A DNA stretch of 34,586 nucleotides from Waterburya agarophytonicola KI4 (GTDB lineage Bacteria; Cyanobacteriota; Cyanobacteriia; Cyanobacteriales; Xenococcaceae): contig NZ_JADWDC010000051.1 in the NCBI RefSeq assembly GCF_020640915.1, forward strand, positions 1-34,586. Direction: 5' to 3'. Below are positions 28,183-34,586 of this stretch, piece by piece. The stretch's first letter is position 1; each line of letters starts with the position of its first letter. Below the pieces are notes generated by a model. It was given only the letters and a program-made list of their open reading frames with translations. It did no database searches and was not told the DNA's origin. The translations under genes were made by a program, and so were the position numbers.

Positions 28183-28830
28183 CTAATTCTCAATCGGTCT
28201 TAAGATCGCTCTTGCCAAACCACCATCGCCGTCTTTAAGCTTAATTGGTAGACAAATCAGTTCGTATTCCCCTGGCTCAACTTTAGATAAATCCAAACCT
28301 TCGATCGCCCAAATTCCAGAACCCAATAAAGCGTGATGTACGTCAATTACGTTTCCTTCATAGCCACCCACCGATAAATAGTCAACTCCTACAGTACGAA
28401 CTTTTTTTTTCGCCAGATATTTAGCTGCATCTGTAGCAATATGAACAAAATCTTCGACAAAACTATCCGATTTCAAAGCATTATTGCTATTTTGAGTTTT
28501 AAATAAGATTCTTTCTCCCGCTTGAATATCGTGGGGTTCAATCTCTGCAATGGTAATCTGTTTGGGGTCTTTAATTTCAATTACTCTAGCTTTTCCAATA
28601 GTTGCATCCAAGGGCATTCGGTCTATACCTATACCCCCTTTAATAAAGTGGTTGATGCCATCTACATGAGTACCCGTATGAGTGCCAATAGTCATTTTAG
28701 AAACATTACACACATCTCCGTGCGCCAAACACTGGCTGGGTTCGACGCTAACGGCAGGATTATCTGGCCAGTAGGGCATTCCAGGGTGTATAGTCAAAGA
28801 AATATCGATCCATTTATCTGATTGGGTCAT
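28183..28830 (-). CDS. Cyclase-family metal-dependent hydrolase (kynurenine formamidase-like)
   Basis: A 215-aa protein of the cyclase/KynB superfamily. Metal and catalytic residues are in the N-terminal HPGMPYWPDNP and the core motif GTHTGTHVDGINHF (HxGTHxD). C-terminal motifs are GVDYLSVGGYEG and LLGSGIWAIEGLDLSKVEPG. Members hydrolyse cyclic amides or N-formylkynurenine; no kynurenine or polyketide genes are nearby to decide the substrate. Cytoplasmic, no signal. It diverges from glmS across about 225 bp that also holds a small open frame. Confidence 0.88.
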   Translation of the reverse strand: MTQSDKWIDISLTIHPGMPYWPDNPAVSVEPSQCLAHGDVCNVSKMTIGTHTGTHVDGINHFIKGGIGIDRMPLDATIGKARVIEIKDPKQITIAEIEPHDIQAGERILFKTQNSNNALKSDSFVEDFVHIATDAAKYLAKKKVRTVGVDYLSVGGYEGNVIDVHHALLGSGIWAIEGLDLSKVEPGEYELICLPIKLKDGDGGLARAILRPIEN

Positions 28831-28850
28831 ATCCTCTATTTTTGGTATTG

Positions 28851-28994
28851 GTGAATGAGGATGAAAGAAGAGGTAAGGTCAATTTTCTTATTCCTCGTTC
28901 CTTATCCTATACCTTTGCTGGTTTTGATTCGAGTTTAGAAGGCTGGGCTTTGGCGATCGCTTTACAAGAAAGACTAAAAAAACAAATATTTTAG
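28851..28994 (+). CDS. Possible small ORF upstream of glmS
   Basis: A GTG-started 47-codon frame whose second half, FAGFDSSLEGWALAIALQER then LKKQIF, looks like an amphipathic helix and includes a HIP1 site. It ends 62 bp before glmS. It could be a small protein, the eroded tail of a lost gene, or chance. No family recognised and no clear ribosome binding site. Confidence 0.25.
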   Translation: MNEDERRGKVNFLIPRSLSYTFAGFDSSLEGWALAIALQERLKKQIF

Positions 28995-29056
28995 AAATTT
29001 TTGGTCTAGACTAGAGGCGATTAAACAATTTTATTGATATAAGTACTTACTAAATT

Positions 29057-30940
29057 ATGTGTGGAATTGTTGGCTATATTGGCACTCAAGCAGCAACAGA
29101 AATATTAGTAGCAGGTTTAGAAAGATTAGAATACCGAGGTTATGATTCTGCGGGGGTGGCAACAGTTGATGAAGGAAAGATTAGTTGCGTTAAAGCCAAA
29201 GGGAAACTTTTTAATCTAAGAGCAAAAATAGAACAATCAGAATACAAAGGGCAATTAGGTATTGGGCATACTCGTTGGGCAACTCACGGAAAGCCAGAAG
29301 AACATAATGCCCATCCGCACTTAAATACCGATGGGACTTTAGCAGTAGTGCAAAATGGCATTATTGAAAACTACTTAGAACTAAAAGAAGAATTAGTTAG
29401 TAAGGGAATAGAATTTCGCTCAGAAACCGATACAGAAGTTATTCCTCATCTAATTTCCGTATTTTTGCATAGTTCTAGCTCGTTGATGGAAGCGATTCAA
29501 AAAACAATCGATAGATTGGAAGGTGCATTTGCGATCGCTGTAGTCCATGCCGAGAACCCTTACGAACTAATAGTAGCTCGCCAACAAGCCCCTTTAGTAT
29601 TAGGTTTTGGACAAGGAGAATTCTTCTGCGCTTCCGACACCACCGCCATCCTTCCCTACACCCGCACTATTCTTAACCTAGAAAACGGCGAAATAGCAAA
29701 ACTTACTCCTTTAGGAGTGGAAATGTATACCTTCTCAGGCGATCGCATTTCTCGCTTCCCCCGCACCCTAGATTGGAATCCCACCCAGGTAGAAAAACAA
29801 GGTTTCCGTCACTATATGCTCAAGGAGATCTACGAGCAACCTGCGGTAGTTAGAAGCAGTTTAGACACCTATATCAATCTTAATTGGCACGCGGACGAAA
29901 ATCCCGATTATAGCCCCGTCAATATCGGTTTAACTCCCGATATGACCGATAATTTAGAGCATATTCAAATCGTAGCTTGCGGTACTAGTTGGCACGCTGC
30001 ACTTGTAGGTAAATATCTCCTCGAACAAGTTGCAGGTATTCCCACCACCGTCGATTATGCTTCCGAGTTTCGCTACTCCCCCAAACCAGTGATTCCCAAC
30101 ACCCTAACCATTGGAGTTACCCAGTCAGGAGAAACAGCCGATACCATTGCAGCCCTAGAATCAGAAAGAGCAAGAAGAGTTAATTTAGATCCCAAATATC
30201 ACGCTCGATTACTGGCAATTACCAACCGCGCCGAAAGTACTATCGCTCAAATATGCGATTGCATTATCGACACCCAAGCAGGTATAGAAATCGGCGTAGC
30301 TGCCACTAAAACCTTTGTGGCACAAACTATGGGTTTCTACTTCTTAGCCTTAGATTTAGCTTATCGCCGTCAAGCAGTATCCAATCAACGGATCAGTGAA
30401 ATAGTTGAAGGGTTGCGCCAAATACCCAGTCAGATAGAAACCATTTTAGACACCCAAGCTGATGCGATCGAAGAATTGGCACACCACTTTACTAATGAGA
30501 CGGAAGACTTTATCTTTATTGGGCGGGGTATCAACTTCCCCATTGCCCTGGAAGGTGCATTAAAACTCAAAGAAATCTCTTACATCCATGCAGAGGCATA
30601 TCCCGCAGGGGAAATGAAACACGGACCGATCGCTTTACTGGATAATAAAGTACCAGTAGTAGCAGTCGCCATGCCTGGCAGCGTCTATGATAAGGTAATT
30701 TCTAATGCCCAGGAAGCCAAAGCTAGAGATGCTCGTTTAATTGGGGTAACTACTGCTATGAATGCCACGGAAGCAGGACATACTTTTGATGATATTTTAA
30801 CCGTACCGGAGGTAGATGAAATTGTTTCTCCTGTCTTGGCGGTTGTGCCTTTGCAGATCTTGTCTTACCACATTGCAGCGATTAAGGGGTTAGATGTGGA
30901 TCAGCCCAGAAATTTGGCGAAAAGTGTTACTGTTGAGTAA
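29057..30940 (+). CDS. glmS: Glutamine-fructose-6-phosphate aminotransferase GlmS
   Basis: Makes glucosamine-6-phosphate from fructose-6-phosphate and glutamine, the entry step to UDP-GlcNAc. The 627-aa protein has the N-terminal nucleophile Cys2 (MCGIVGYIG), glutaminase motifs RWATHGKP and QNGIIENY, and two SIS sugar-isomerase domains with ACGTSWHA, TQSGETADT and the C-terminal GMKHGP-type segment. The C-terminus DQPRNLAKSVTVE is the highly conserved part whose codons form the recognition site for TnsD of Tn7-like transposons. A Tn7-like end starts 23 bp after its stop. No terminator lies between glmS and that end, so readthrough into the element is possible. No glmS ribozyme was recognised upstream. 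Confidence 0.97.
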   Translation: MCGIVGYIGTQAATEILVAGLERLEYRGYDSAGVATVDEGKISCVKAKGKLFNLRAKIEQSEYKGQLGIGHTRWATHGKPEEHNAHPHLNTDGTLAVVQNGIIENYLELKEELVSKGIEFRSETDTEVIPHLISVFLHSSSSLMEAIQKTIDRLEGAFAIAVVHAENPYELIVARQQAPLVLGFGQGEFFCASDTTAILPYTRTILNLENGEIAKLTPLGVEMYTFSGDRISRFPRTLDWNPTQVEKQGFRHYMLKEIYEQPAVVRSSLDTYINLNWHADENPDYSPVNIGLTPDMTDNLEHIQIVACGTSWHAALVGKYLLEQVAGIPTTVDYASEFRYSPKPVIPNTLTIGVTQSGETADTIAALESERARRVNLDPKYHARLLAITNRAESTIAQICDCIIDTQAGIEIGVAATKTFVAQTMGFYFLALDLAYRRQAVSNQRISEIVEGLRQIPSQIETILDTQADAIEELAHHFTNETEDFIFIGRGINFPIALEGALKLKEISYIHAEAYPAGEMKHGPIALLDNKVPVVAVAMPGSVYDKVISNAQEAKARDARLIGVTTAMNATEAGHTFDDILTVPEVDEIVSPVLAVVPLQILSYHIAAIKGLDVDQPRNLAKSVTVE

Positions 30941-30963
30941 AATAACTGCTGTTTGCTAACTGT
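30881..30963 (+). other. attTn7-like target site at the 3-prime end of glmS
   Basis: The final glmS codons (PRNLAKSVTVE, TnsD recognition region in Tn7) plus 23 bp of spacer up to the element end. In Tn7 the insertion point is about 25 bp past glmS. If insertion makes a 5-bp duplication, as Tn7 does, the copy here is predicted to be ACTGT at 30959-30963, with its partner beyond the right edge of the window. Confidence 0.75.
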
Positions 30964-30971
30964 TGTGGAGT

Positions 30972-31040
30972 GACAATAAAGTTGGTAACTTTACAACAAA
31001 GTTAGTAACTTAAGAGAAATTAACAATAAAGTCAGTAACT
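30972..31040 (+). repeat. Three TnsB-binding-site-like direct repeats
   Basis: Repeats at 30972-30990, 30992-31010 and 31022-31040 share the pattern ACAAyAAAGTyrGTAACT. The first two are nearly contiguous and the third is 11 bp further. A weaker fourth copy may lie near 31048-31066. Tn7 TnsB sites share the GACAATAAAGT core and a conserved AACT end. The tnsA start is 43 bp past the third repeat, so TnsB binding here could also repress the tns operon. Confidence 0.82.
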
Positions 31041-31083
31041 GAAGCTGTACAATCATAGTAATCTTGTATTGTGCAGTTTTCTC

Positions 31084-31899
31084 ATGTCTAGAAGCAGATA
31101 CGATTGGACGACCGCTAAGTTTGAGCGGTATGTTAAGGAAGAACGAGGTAAGGGTAGAGGAAAATACTACAAGCCTTGGATAACTATTCAAGATTTTCCC
31201 TCTGTAGGAAGAGCATCGCGATCGCCTGGATGGAAAAGCGACCGTATCCATCATTTGATGTCAGATTGGGAATCAAGACTCTTCTATATATTTGAGTGGT
31301 GTCAGGAAGTACAAGATATCAGGGAGCAATATCCTCTACTAGATCTGGATTTGGCAATGGAAATTGCGAAAGAGATGGGAATTGAATATCCAGTAAATAG
31401 GAAAAGTAAGACACCCTATGTGTTGACTACTGATTTTATGTTGACAGTCCAACAGGGTAAGAAACCCGTTCAAATTGCTCGTACATTTAAAACTACTAAA
31501 GATCTTGGTAAGAAAAGAACCATCGAAAAATTGGAATTAGAGAGACGTTACTGGCAAAAGCACAATATTGATTGGGCGATCGTTACTGAACAGGAGATAT
31601 GTAAAATTTTTGCATCCAACATCCAATGGGTTCATCCTGATTACCATTGGAAATTATCGGAAGAGCAAAATAATGAAAACTGTTATTTCTTCAGCAACAT
31701 TCTCAAAGAAAGGTTGAATAGCAGAAAATTTAAAATTAGTACCATTACAACTACATTAGACAACGATATGGGTTTTGAGATTGGGACTTCTTTGTCTCTC
31801 TTTAAACATCTAATTGCTCGGCGAGAAATTATTGTAGATATGTTTCAGTCAAAAATAGCAGACCGTCTTGCAGCAAATATCATTAAAGAAATTATATAA
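31084..31899 (+). CDS. tnsA: TnsA transposon endonuclease
   Basis: A 271-aa homologue of Tn7 TnsA, the restriction-enzyme-like subunit that cuts the 5-prime ends of the element and, with TnsB, makes cut-and-paste transposition possible. Similarity is direct: YVKEERGKGRGKYYKPWITI matches the Tn7 N-terminus, followed by RIHHLMSDWESRLF, DIREQYPLL, TTDFMLT and KLELERRYWQKHNIDWAIVT. Catalytic Glu63, Asp117 and Lys136 are present (Tn7 Glu63, Asp114, Lys132). The residue two before the Lys is Thr, where Tn7 has Gln130. Start ATG 31084 gives Tn7-like length; an ATG at 31069 would add five residues. Its stop is 19 bp before tnsB. TnsA and TnsB are separate proteins here, not fused. Confidence 0.95.
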   Translation: MSRSRYDWTTAKFERYVKEERGKGRGKYYKPWITIQDFPSVGRASRSPGWKSDRIHHLMSDWESRLFYIFEWCQEVQDIREQYPLLDLDLAMEIAKEMGIEYPVNRKSKTPYVLTTDFMLTVQQGKKPVQIARTFKTTKDLGKKRTIEKLELERRYWQKHNIDWAIVTEQEICKIFASNIQWVHPDYHWKLSEEQNNENCYFFSNILKERLNSRKFKISTITTTLDNDMGFEIGTSLSLFKHLIARREIIVDMFQSKIADRLAANIIKEII

Positions 31900-31918
31900 A
31901 CAAGGTCGATTTTTACTA

Positions 31919-34165
31919 ATGCTATATGTTAATGATTTAGTTGAATGGGTTAATGATACAGAAGAAACAAAAGTTGAGAGAATAATTTGGATAGACGAAA
32001 ACTATGTCCTTGCTTTTGTCTTTGATATTAATACTAATAAAGGCGTACCTCATGCTAAAAGAATAAGTGAAATTGAAGATGCGATTGAAGAAGGCACGGC
32101 TATACAATTAAAGTCAGATCCTTGGTTGAGAATAGTCACGGAAGACAATTTATCTGAGAAAGAAATAGAAATTAGAGATAAAATTTGGAAAATTATCGCT
32201 CTTATAGTAGAACAAGAACCAGAAGTATACGATCGCAAGCTTAGAGGCTCTTTAGTTAATGAAGCGATCGCCAAATCTACAGATAAAATTGCCAAAAAAA
32301 CTATCTACGGTTATCTCCGAAAATATTGGCAAAGAGGAAAAACCAAAAACTCTTTGCTTCCCGACTATTCTAATTCAGGTGGCAAAGGTAAAACTAGAAA
32401 AGCTAGTAACAGTATCAAGCGTGGGCGACCAAGAAAGTATAAAAAAGTCGCAGAAATAGGTGAAGGAATCAATATAACAGAGGAAGACCTCAAAATTTTC
32501 AGAATTGCTATCTCCAAATTTTACAACAATCGTAAAGGCAACTTTTTAACTACCGCTTATGAATTAATGCTTAAAGACTACTACAGCGAAGAAACAGTAT
32601 ATGACGAGCGCGGAGTTAGAAAATCGGTATTAATTCCCCCAGATAAACGACCGACAATCAGGCAGTTTCGCTATTGGTACGACAAAGAGCATAAACCAGA
32701 TATCAAGAAAACTGTTAGTTCGAGAAGAGGAAGCAGAGCTTTTGCGCTAAAACATCGAGCCATTACAGCTACATCTAAACAAGAAACAATTGGTCCTGGT
32801 TCTCGCTATCAAATCGATGCCACAATAGCTGATGTTTATTTGGTTTCTAAATATAACCGTAACTGGATAATTGGCAGACCAGTCGTGTATCTAATCATTG
32901 ACGTATTTAGCCGAATGATTACAGGTGTATATGTTGGTTTAGAAGGACCTTCTTGGCTGGGAATGATGATGGCTTTGGTTAATGCAGCTACCGACAAAGT
33001 TAAATATTGTGCTGAGTACGGAATTGAAATTACTCCAAAACAGTGGCAAGTTCATCACGTACCAGAAGTAATTTTAGGCGATCGTGGAGAGTTAGCAGGA
33101 AAAAATGTGGAAACTTCGATTAATAACTTGGGAATTCGTATTGAAAATGCAGCACCCTATAGAGGAGATCAAAAAGGCATTGTTGAAAGACATTTTAAAA
33201 CCATGCACGGCAGGGTCAAACCATTTATTCCTGGTTACGTAGATGTCGATTTTACTCAAAGAGGAGGTAAAGATTATCGTTTGGATGGCAAGTTAAATTT
33301 AGACGAATTTACGAAAGCAATTATTTATTTAATATTAGAACATAACAACAATCACTATCTCAACGATTATCAGCGCGACACAGAAATGATTGTAGATGAT
33401 GTCGAAACCGTACCAAAAGAATTATGGCAATGGGGAATTGCTAATCGTTCGGGAAGATTAAAAACATTTCCTGAAGATATTGTCAAACTTAACCTAATGC
33501 CTTCGGGAAGAGCGACTATTACAGCTAAAGGTATTAAATTTAAAAAGCTTCACTATACCTGTGAAAAAGCAAGAAGAGAGCAGTGGTTTGAAAGAGCTAG
33601 AAGTGGAACGCTTGGCAAAAACCAAAAATATTTGGATATCTCATACGATCCCAGACAACCAGAATATATTTATATCCGTTCTTCTGATGGCAAAGATTAT
33701 GAAAAATGTTCGATAATCGATTTTGAAGCTAGATATACAGGCAAAACTTGGGAAGAGATAGAGTATTTACTAGTTTACGAGCAACTGCAAAAGCAGAAAT
33801 ATAAAGGGAAAGAAACACAAACCAAAGTCAATCTAATGGCAGAGTTTGAAAATATTGTCGAGCAAGCAACAGCTTCAACAGATGCCGTTCTAGATAAGAC
33901 TATAAGTAATAGTAAAAAAGTTAAAGGAATTAGAGATAATCGCGCATTTGAAAAGGAAAAGCGCAGAGAAGATGAAGCTTTTGAATTGAGTAAAGACGAA
34001 TTGCCTAGTTCTGTTGATCGGATAGAAGAGATATCTGAATCTAAACCAAAAACTGTGTCTGACAATACTTTATCTGACCAACCCAAACAAAAAACCAAAT
34101 CTTTCAAACGCAAAAAGTTAGAAGCATTAAAAAGAAACAGATTAAGAAGATCTATTGAAGACTAA
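31919..34165 (+). CDS. tnsB: TnsB transposase (DDE)
   Basis: A 748-aa Mu/Tn7-type transposase that binds the end repeats, cuts the 3-prime ends and joins them to target DNA. The catalytic triad is Asp300 (YQIDAT), Asp388 (LGDRGE) and Glu423 (GIVERHFK). The spacings of 88 and 35 residues equal those I recall for Tn7 TnsB. N-terminal DNA-binding segments include a GRPRK AT-hook-like motif near 170. The C-terminal about 120 residues are charged and Lys-rich (ending KKLEALKRNRLRRSIED) and should contact TnsC. The start chosen is ATG 31919 after the tnsA stop; an ATG at 31868 would overlap tnsA. tnsC starts 11 bp later. HIP1 is present near 32263. Confidence 0.95.
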   Translation: MLYVNDLVEWVNDTEETKVERIIWIDENYVLAFVFDINTNKGVPHAKRISEIEDAIEEGTAIQLKSDPWLRIVTEDNLSEKEIEIRDKIWKIIALIVEQEPEVYDRKLRGSLVNEAIAKSTDKIAKKTIYGYLRKYWQRGKTKNSLLPDYSNSGGKGKTRKASNSIKRGRPRKYKKVAEIGEGINITEEDLKIFRIAISKFYNNRKGNFLTTAYELMLKDYYSEETVYDERGVRKSVLIPPDKRPTIRQFRYWYDKEHKPDIKKTVSSRRGSRAFALKHRAITATSKQETIGPGSRYQIDATIADVYLVSKYNRNWIIGRPVVYLIIDVFSRMITGVYVGLEGPSWLGMMMALVNAATDKVKYCAEYGIEITPKQWQVHHVPEVILGDRGELAGKNVETSINNLGIRIENAAPYRGDQKGIVERHFKTMHGRVKPFIPGYVDVDFTQRGGKDYRLDGKLNLDEFTKAIIYLILEHNNNHYLNDYQRDTEMIVDDVETVPKELWQWGIANRSGRLKTFPEDIVKLNLMPSGRATITAKGIKFKKLHYTCEKARREQWFERARSGTLGKNQKYLDISYDPRQPEYIYIRSSDGKDYEKCSIIDFEARYTGKTWEEIEYLLVYEQLQKQKYKGKETQTKVNLMAEFENIVEQATASTDAVLDKTISNSKKVKGIRDNRAFEKEKRREDEAFELSKDELPSSVDRIEEISESKPKTVSDNTLSDQPKQKTKSFKRKKLEALKRNRLRRSIED

Positions 34166-34176
34166 TAAATTAAATT

Positions 34177-34566
34177 ATGGACACGATTGATATTCCAAAT
34201 GGCGTAGAAGCAACTGTAGCGGTATATCGCGACCACAAACTGCCTGAATATGCTGCTAATCCAATGATTCAAGCATTACCTCATTTGATGACTGAGGATG
34301 AATTTTTGGAATCTGTAATAGTGATGCCCAACTTCTCTCCTGAAGAAAAATTTTTGAAGCCTCATTTAAGAACTCATTGTGTTGAAAGATTATCCAGATA
34401 CTTCGATCCCATAAATAAAACTACGCAATTACATCAAGCCATTAGTGTCTTACTAATGCAGGGTTATTTAGCACGAAATATTCTTAAACCTCAATATGCT
34501 CGTCGTGCTAATCAAATTTATCAAGCAATTCAACCCACCTTCCGCACGTCAAAATGTATTATTTAG
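34177..34566 (+). CDS. tnsC: TnsC N-terminal region, frame closes early
   Basis: The frame encodes 129 residues matching the N-terminus of Tn7 TnsC, the AAA+ regulator linking target selection to TnsAB. The match includes AVYRDHKLPEYAANPMIQAL, then HLRTHCVERLSRYFDP, then LHQAISVLLMQGYLARN (Tn7: [34 protein letters not shown]). A full TnsC is about 550 aa. Here a stop at 34564-34566 falls before the Walker A loop expected some 25-35 residues later. One alternate frame, that of the ATG at 34554, is still open at the window end, so a frameshift near 34535-34550 could explain the break. The other alternate frame stops at about 34575. Either tnsC is inactivated, split, or carries a sequencing error. 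Confidence 0.85.
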   Translation: MDTIDIPNGVEATVAVYRDHKLPEYAANPMIQALPHLMTEDEFLESVIVMPNFSPEEKFLKPHLRTHCVERLSRYFDPINKTTQLHQAISVLLMQGYLARNILKPQYARRANQIYQAIQPTFRTSKCII

Positions 34567-34586
34567 AGTTTCATAAAATCAGTCAT

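Larger units (their letters stand above)
30964..34586 (+). mobile_element. Tn7-like transposon, right-end portion (truncated by window)
   Basis: The end reads TGTGGAGT then GACAATAAAG, very close to the right terminus of Tn7 (TGTGGGCG then GACAATAAAG, recalled). Three TnsB-site-like repeats follow, then tnsA, tnsB and tnsC in Tn7 order pointing inward, the arrangement of Tn7 beside glmS. The tns genes contain HIP1 octamers (near 31216 and 32263) and similar AT content, so the element has probably lived in cyanobacteria for long. Targeting genes (tnsD/tniQ, tnsE or CRISPR-Cas), cargo and the left end lie outside the window. It may be a type I-B CRISPR-associated transposon or a plain Tn7-like element. 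Confidence 0.88.

Noticed and set aside
28522-28821. 99-codon plus-strand frame opposite the cyclase-family gene
   Set aside because: Antisense to the HxGTHxD metal-binding region of a well-supported gene; no family features.
28995-29056. glmS riboswitch/ribozyme upstream of glmS
   Set aside because: The short AT-rich leader shows no ribozyme-like core; the known ribozyme is typical of Firmicutes and none of its conserved segments are recognisable.
30941-31083. CRISPR array suggested by three repeats near tnsA
   Set aside because: Repeats are about 19 bp, imperfect, and have 1- and 11-bp gaps, not uniform spacers. They match TnsB-site architecture at a Tn7-type end.

Overview
The window looks like a chromosomal segment of a cyanobacterium. 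The octamer GCGATCGC (HIP1) recurs throughout, in genes and in gaps. Several genes belong to families I know mainly from cyanobacteria (a DUF3177-type membrane protein, a C39-peptidase ABC exporter with an added cyclic-nucleotide-binding domain). Base composition is AT-rich and intergenic gaps are moderate. I cannot name the species.

Layout. (1) 1-2924: a decayed ISAzo13-type transposase fragment, a palindromic repeat, gluconokinase and NAD-dependent DNA ligase. (2) 2927-8926, minus strand: a three-gene operon-like block reading HTH protein, then C39-peptidase ABC exporter with a cNMP-binding domain, then a receiver-domain/HlyD fusion. This is a type 1 secretion or peptide-export module with two built-in sensory domains. 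(3) 8927-13010: an accessory region holding an orphan phosphorothioation-associated protein, a small HTH protein behind a perfect operator-like palindrome, a Cys-rich exported protein, a multiply frameshifted NUDIX pseudogene and an orphan DUF6262/TnpC-like coiled-coil protein. (4) 13086-28830: mostly housekeeping and signalling genes: PPP-type phosphatase, MiaE, REC-GAF-GGDEF cyclase, DUF3177 protein, GlmM, renalase-like oxidoreductase, GH13 enzyme, CsbD, PhoD-like phosphatase, receiver protein, an unknown 442-aa protein, GlsB, Hsp20 and a cyclase-family hydrolase. (5) 29057-34586: glmS, followed immediately by the end of a Tn7-like transposon and its tnsA, tnsB and the start of tnsC.

The most notable system is the Tn7-like element. 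Its terminus, read as TGTGGAGT followed by GACAATAAAG, begins at 30964. That is 23 bp after the glmS stop codon and very close to the attTn7 arrangement of classical Tn7. Three TnsB-site-like repeats of about 19 bp follow, and then tnsA-tnsB-tnsC point away from glmS, as at the right end of Tn7. TnsA keeps the E/D/K catalytic positions. TnsB keeps a DDE triad with the same 88- and 35-residue spacings as Tn7 TnsB. The tnsC frame closes at 34566, before its ATPase domain, so that gene may be broken. The window ends there, so it cannot show whether the element also carries TnsD/TniQ or a CRISPR-Cas module, as type I-B CRISPR-associated transposons of cyanobacteria do.

Connections between genes: GlmS and GlmM supply successive steps toward UDP-GlcNAc, although they lie about 10 kb apart. 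The HTH/ABC/HlyD block probably works as one regulated exporter, but no substrate peptide is visible nearby. Hsp20, GlsB and CsbD are all stress-type proteins.
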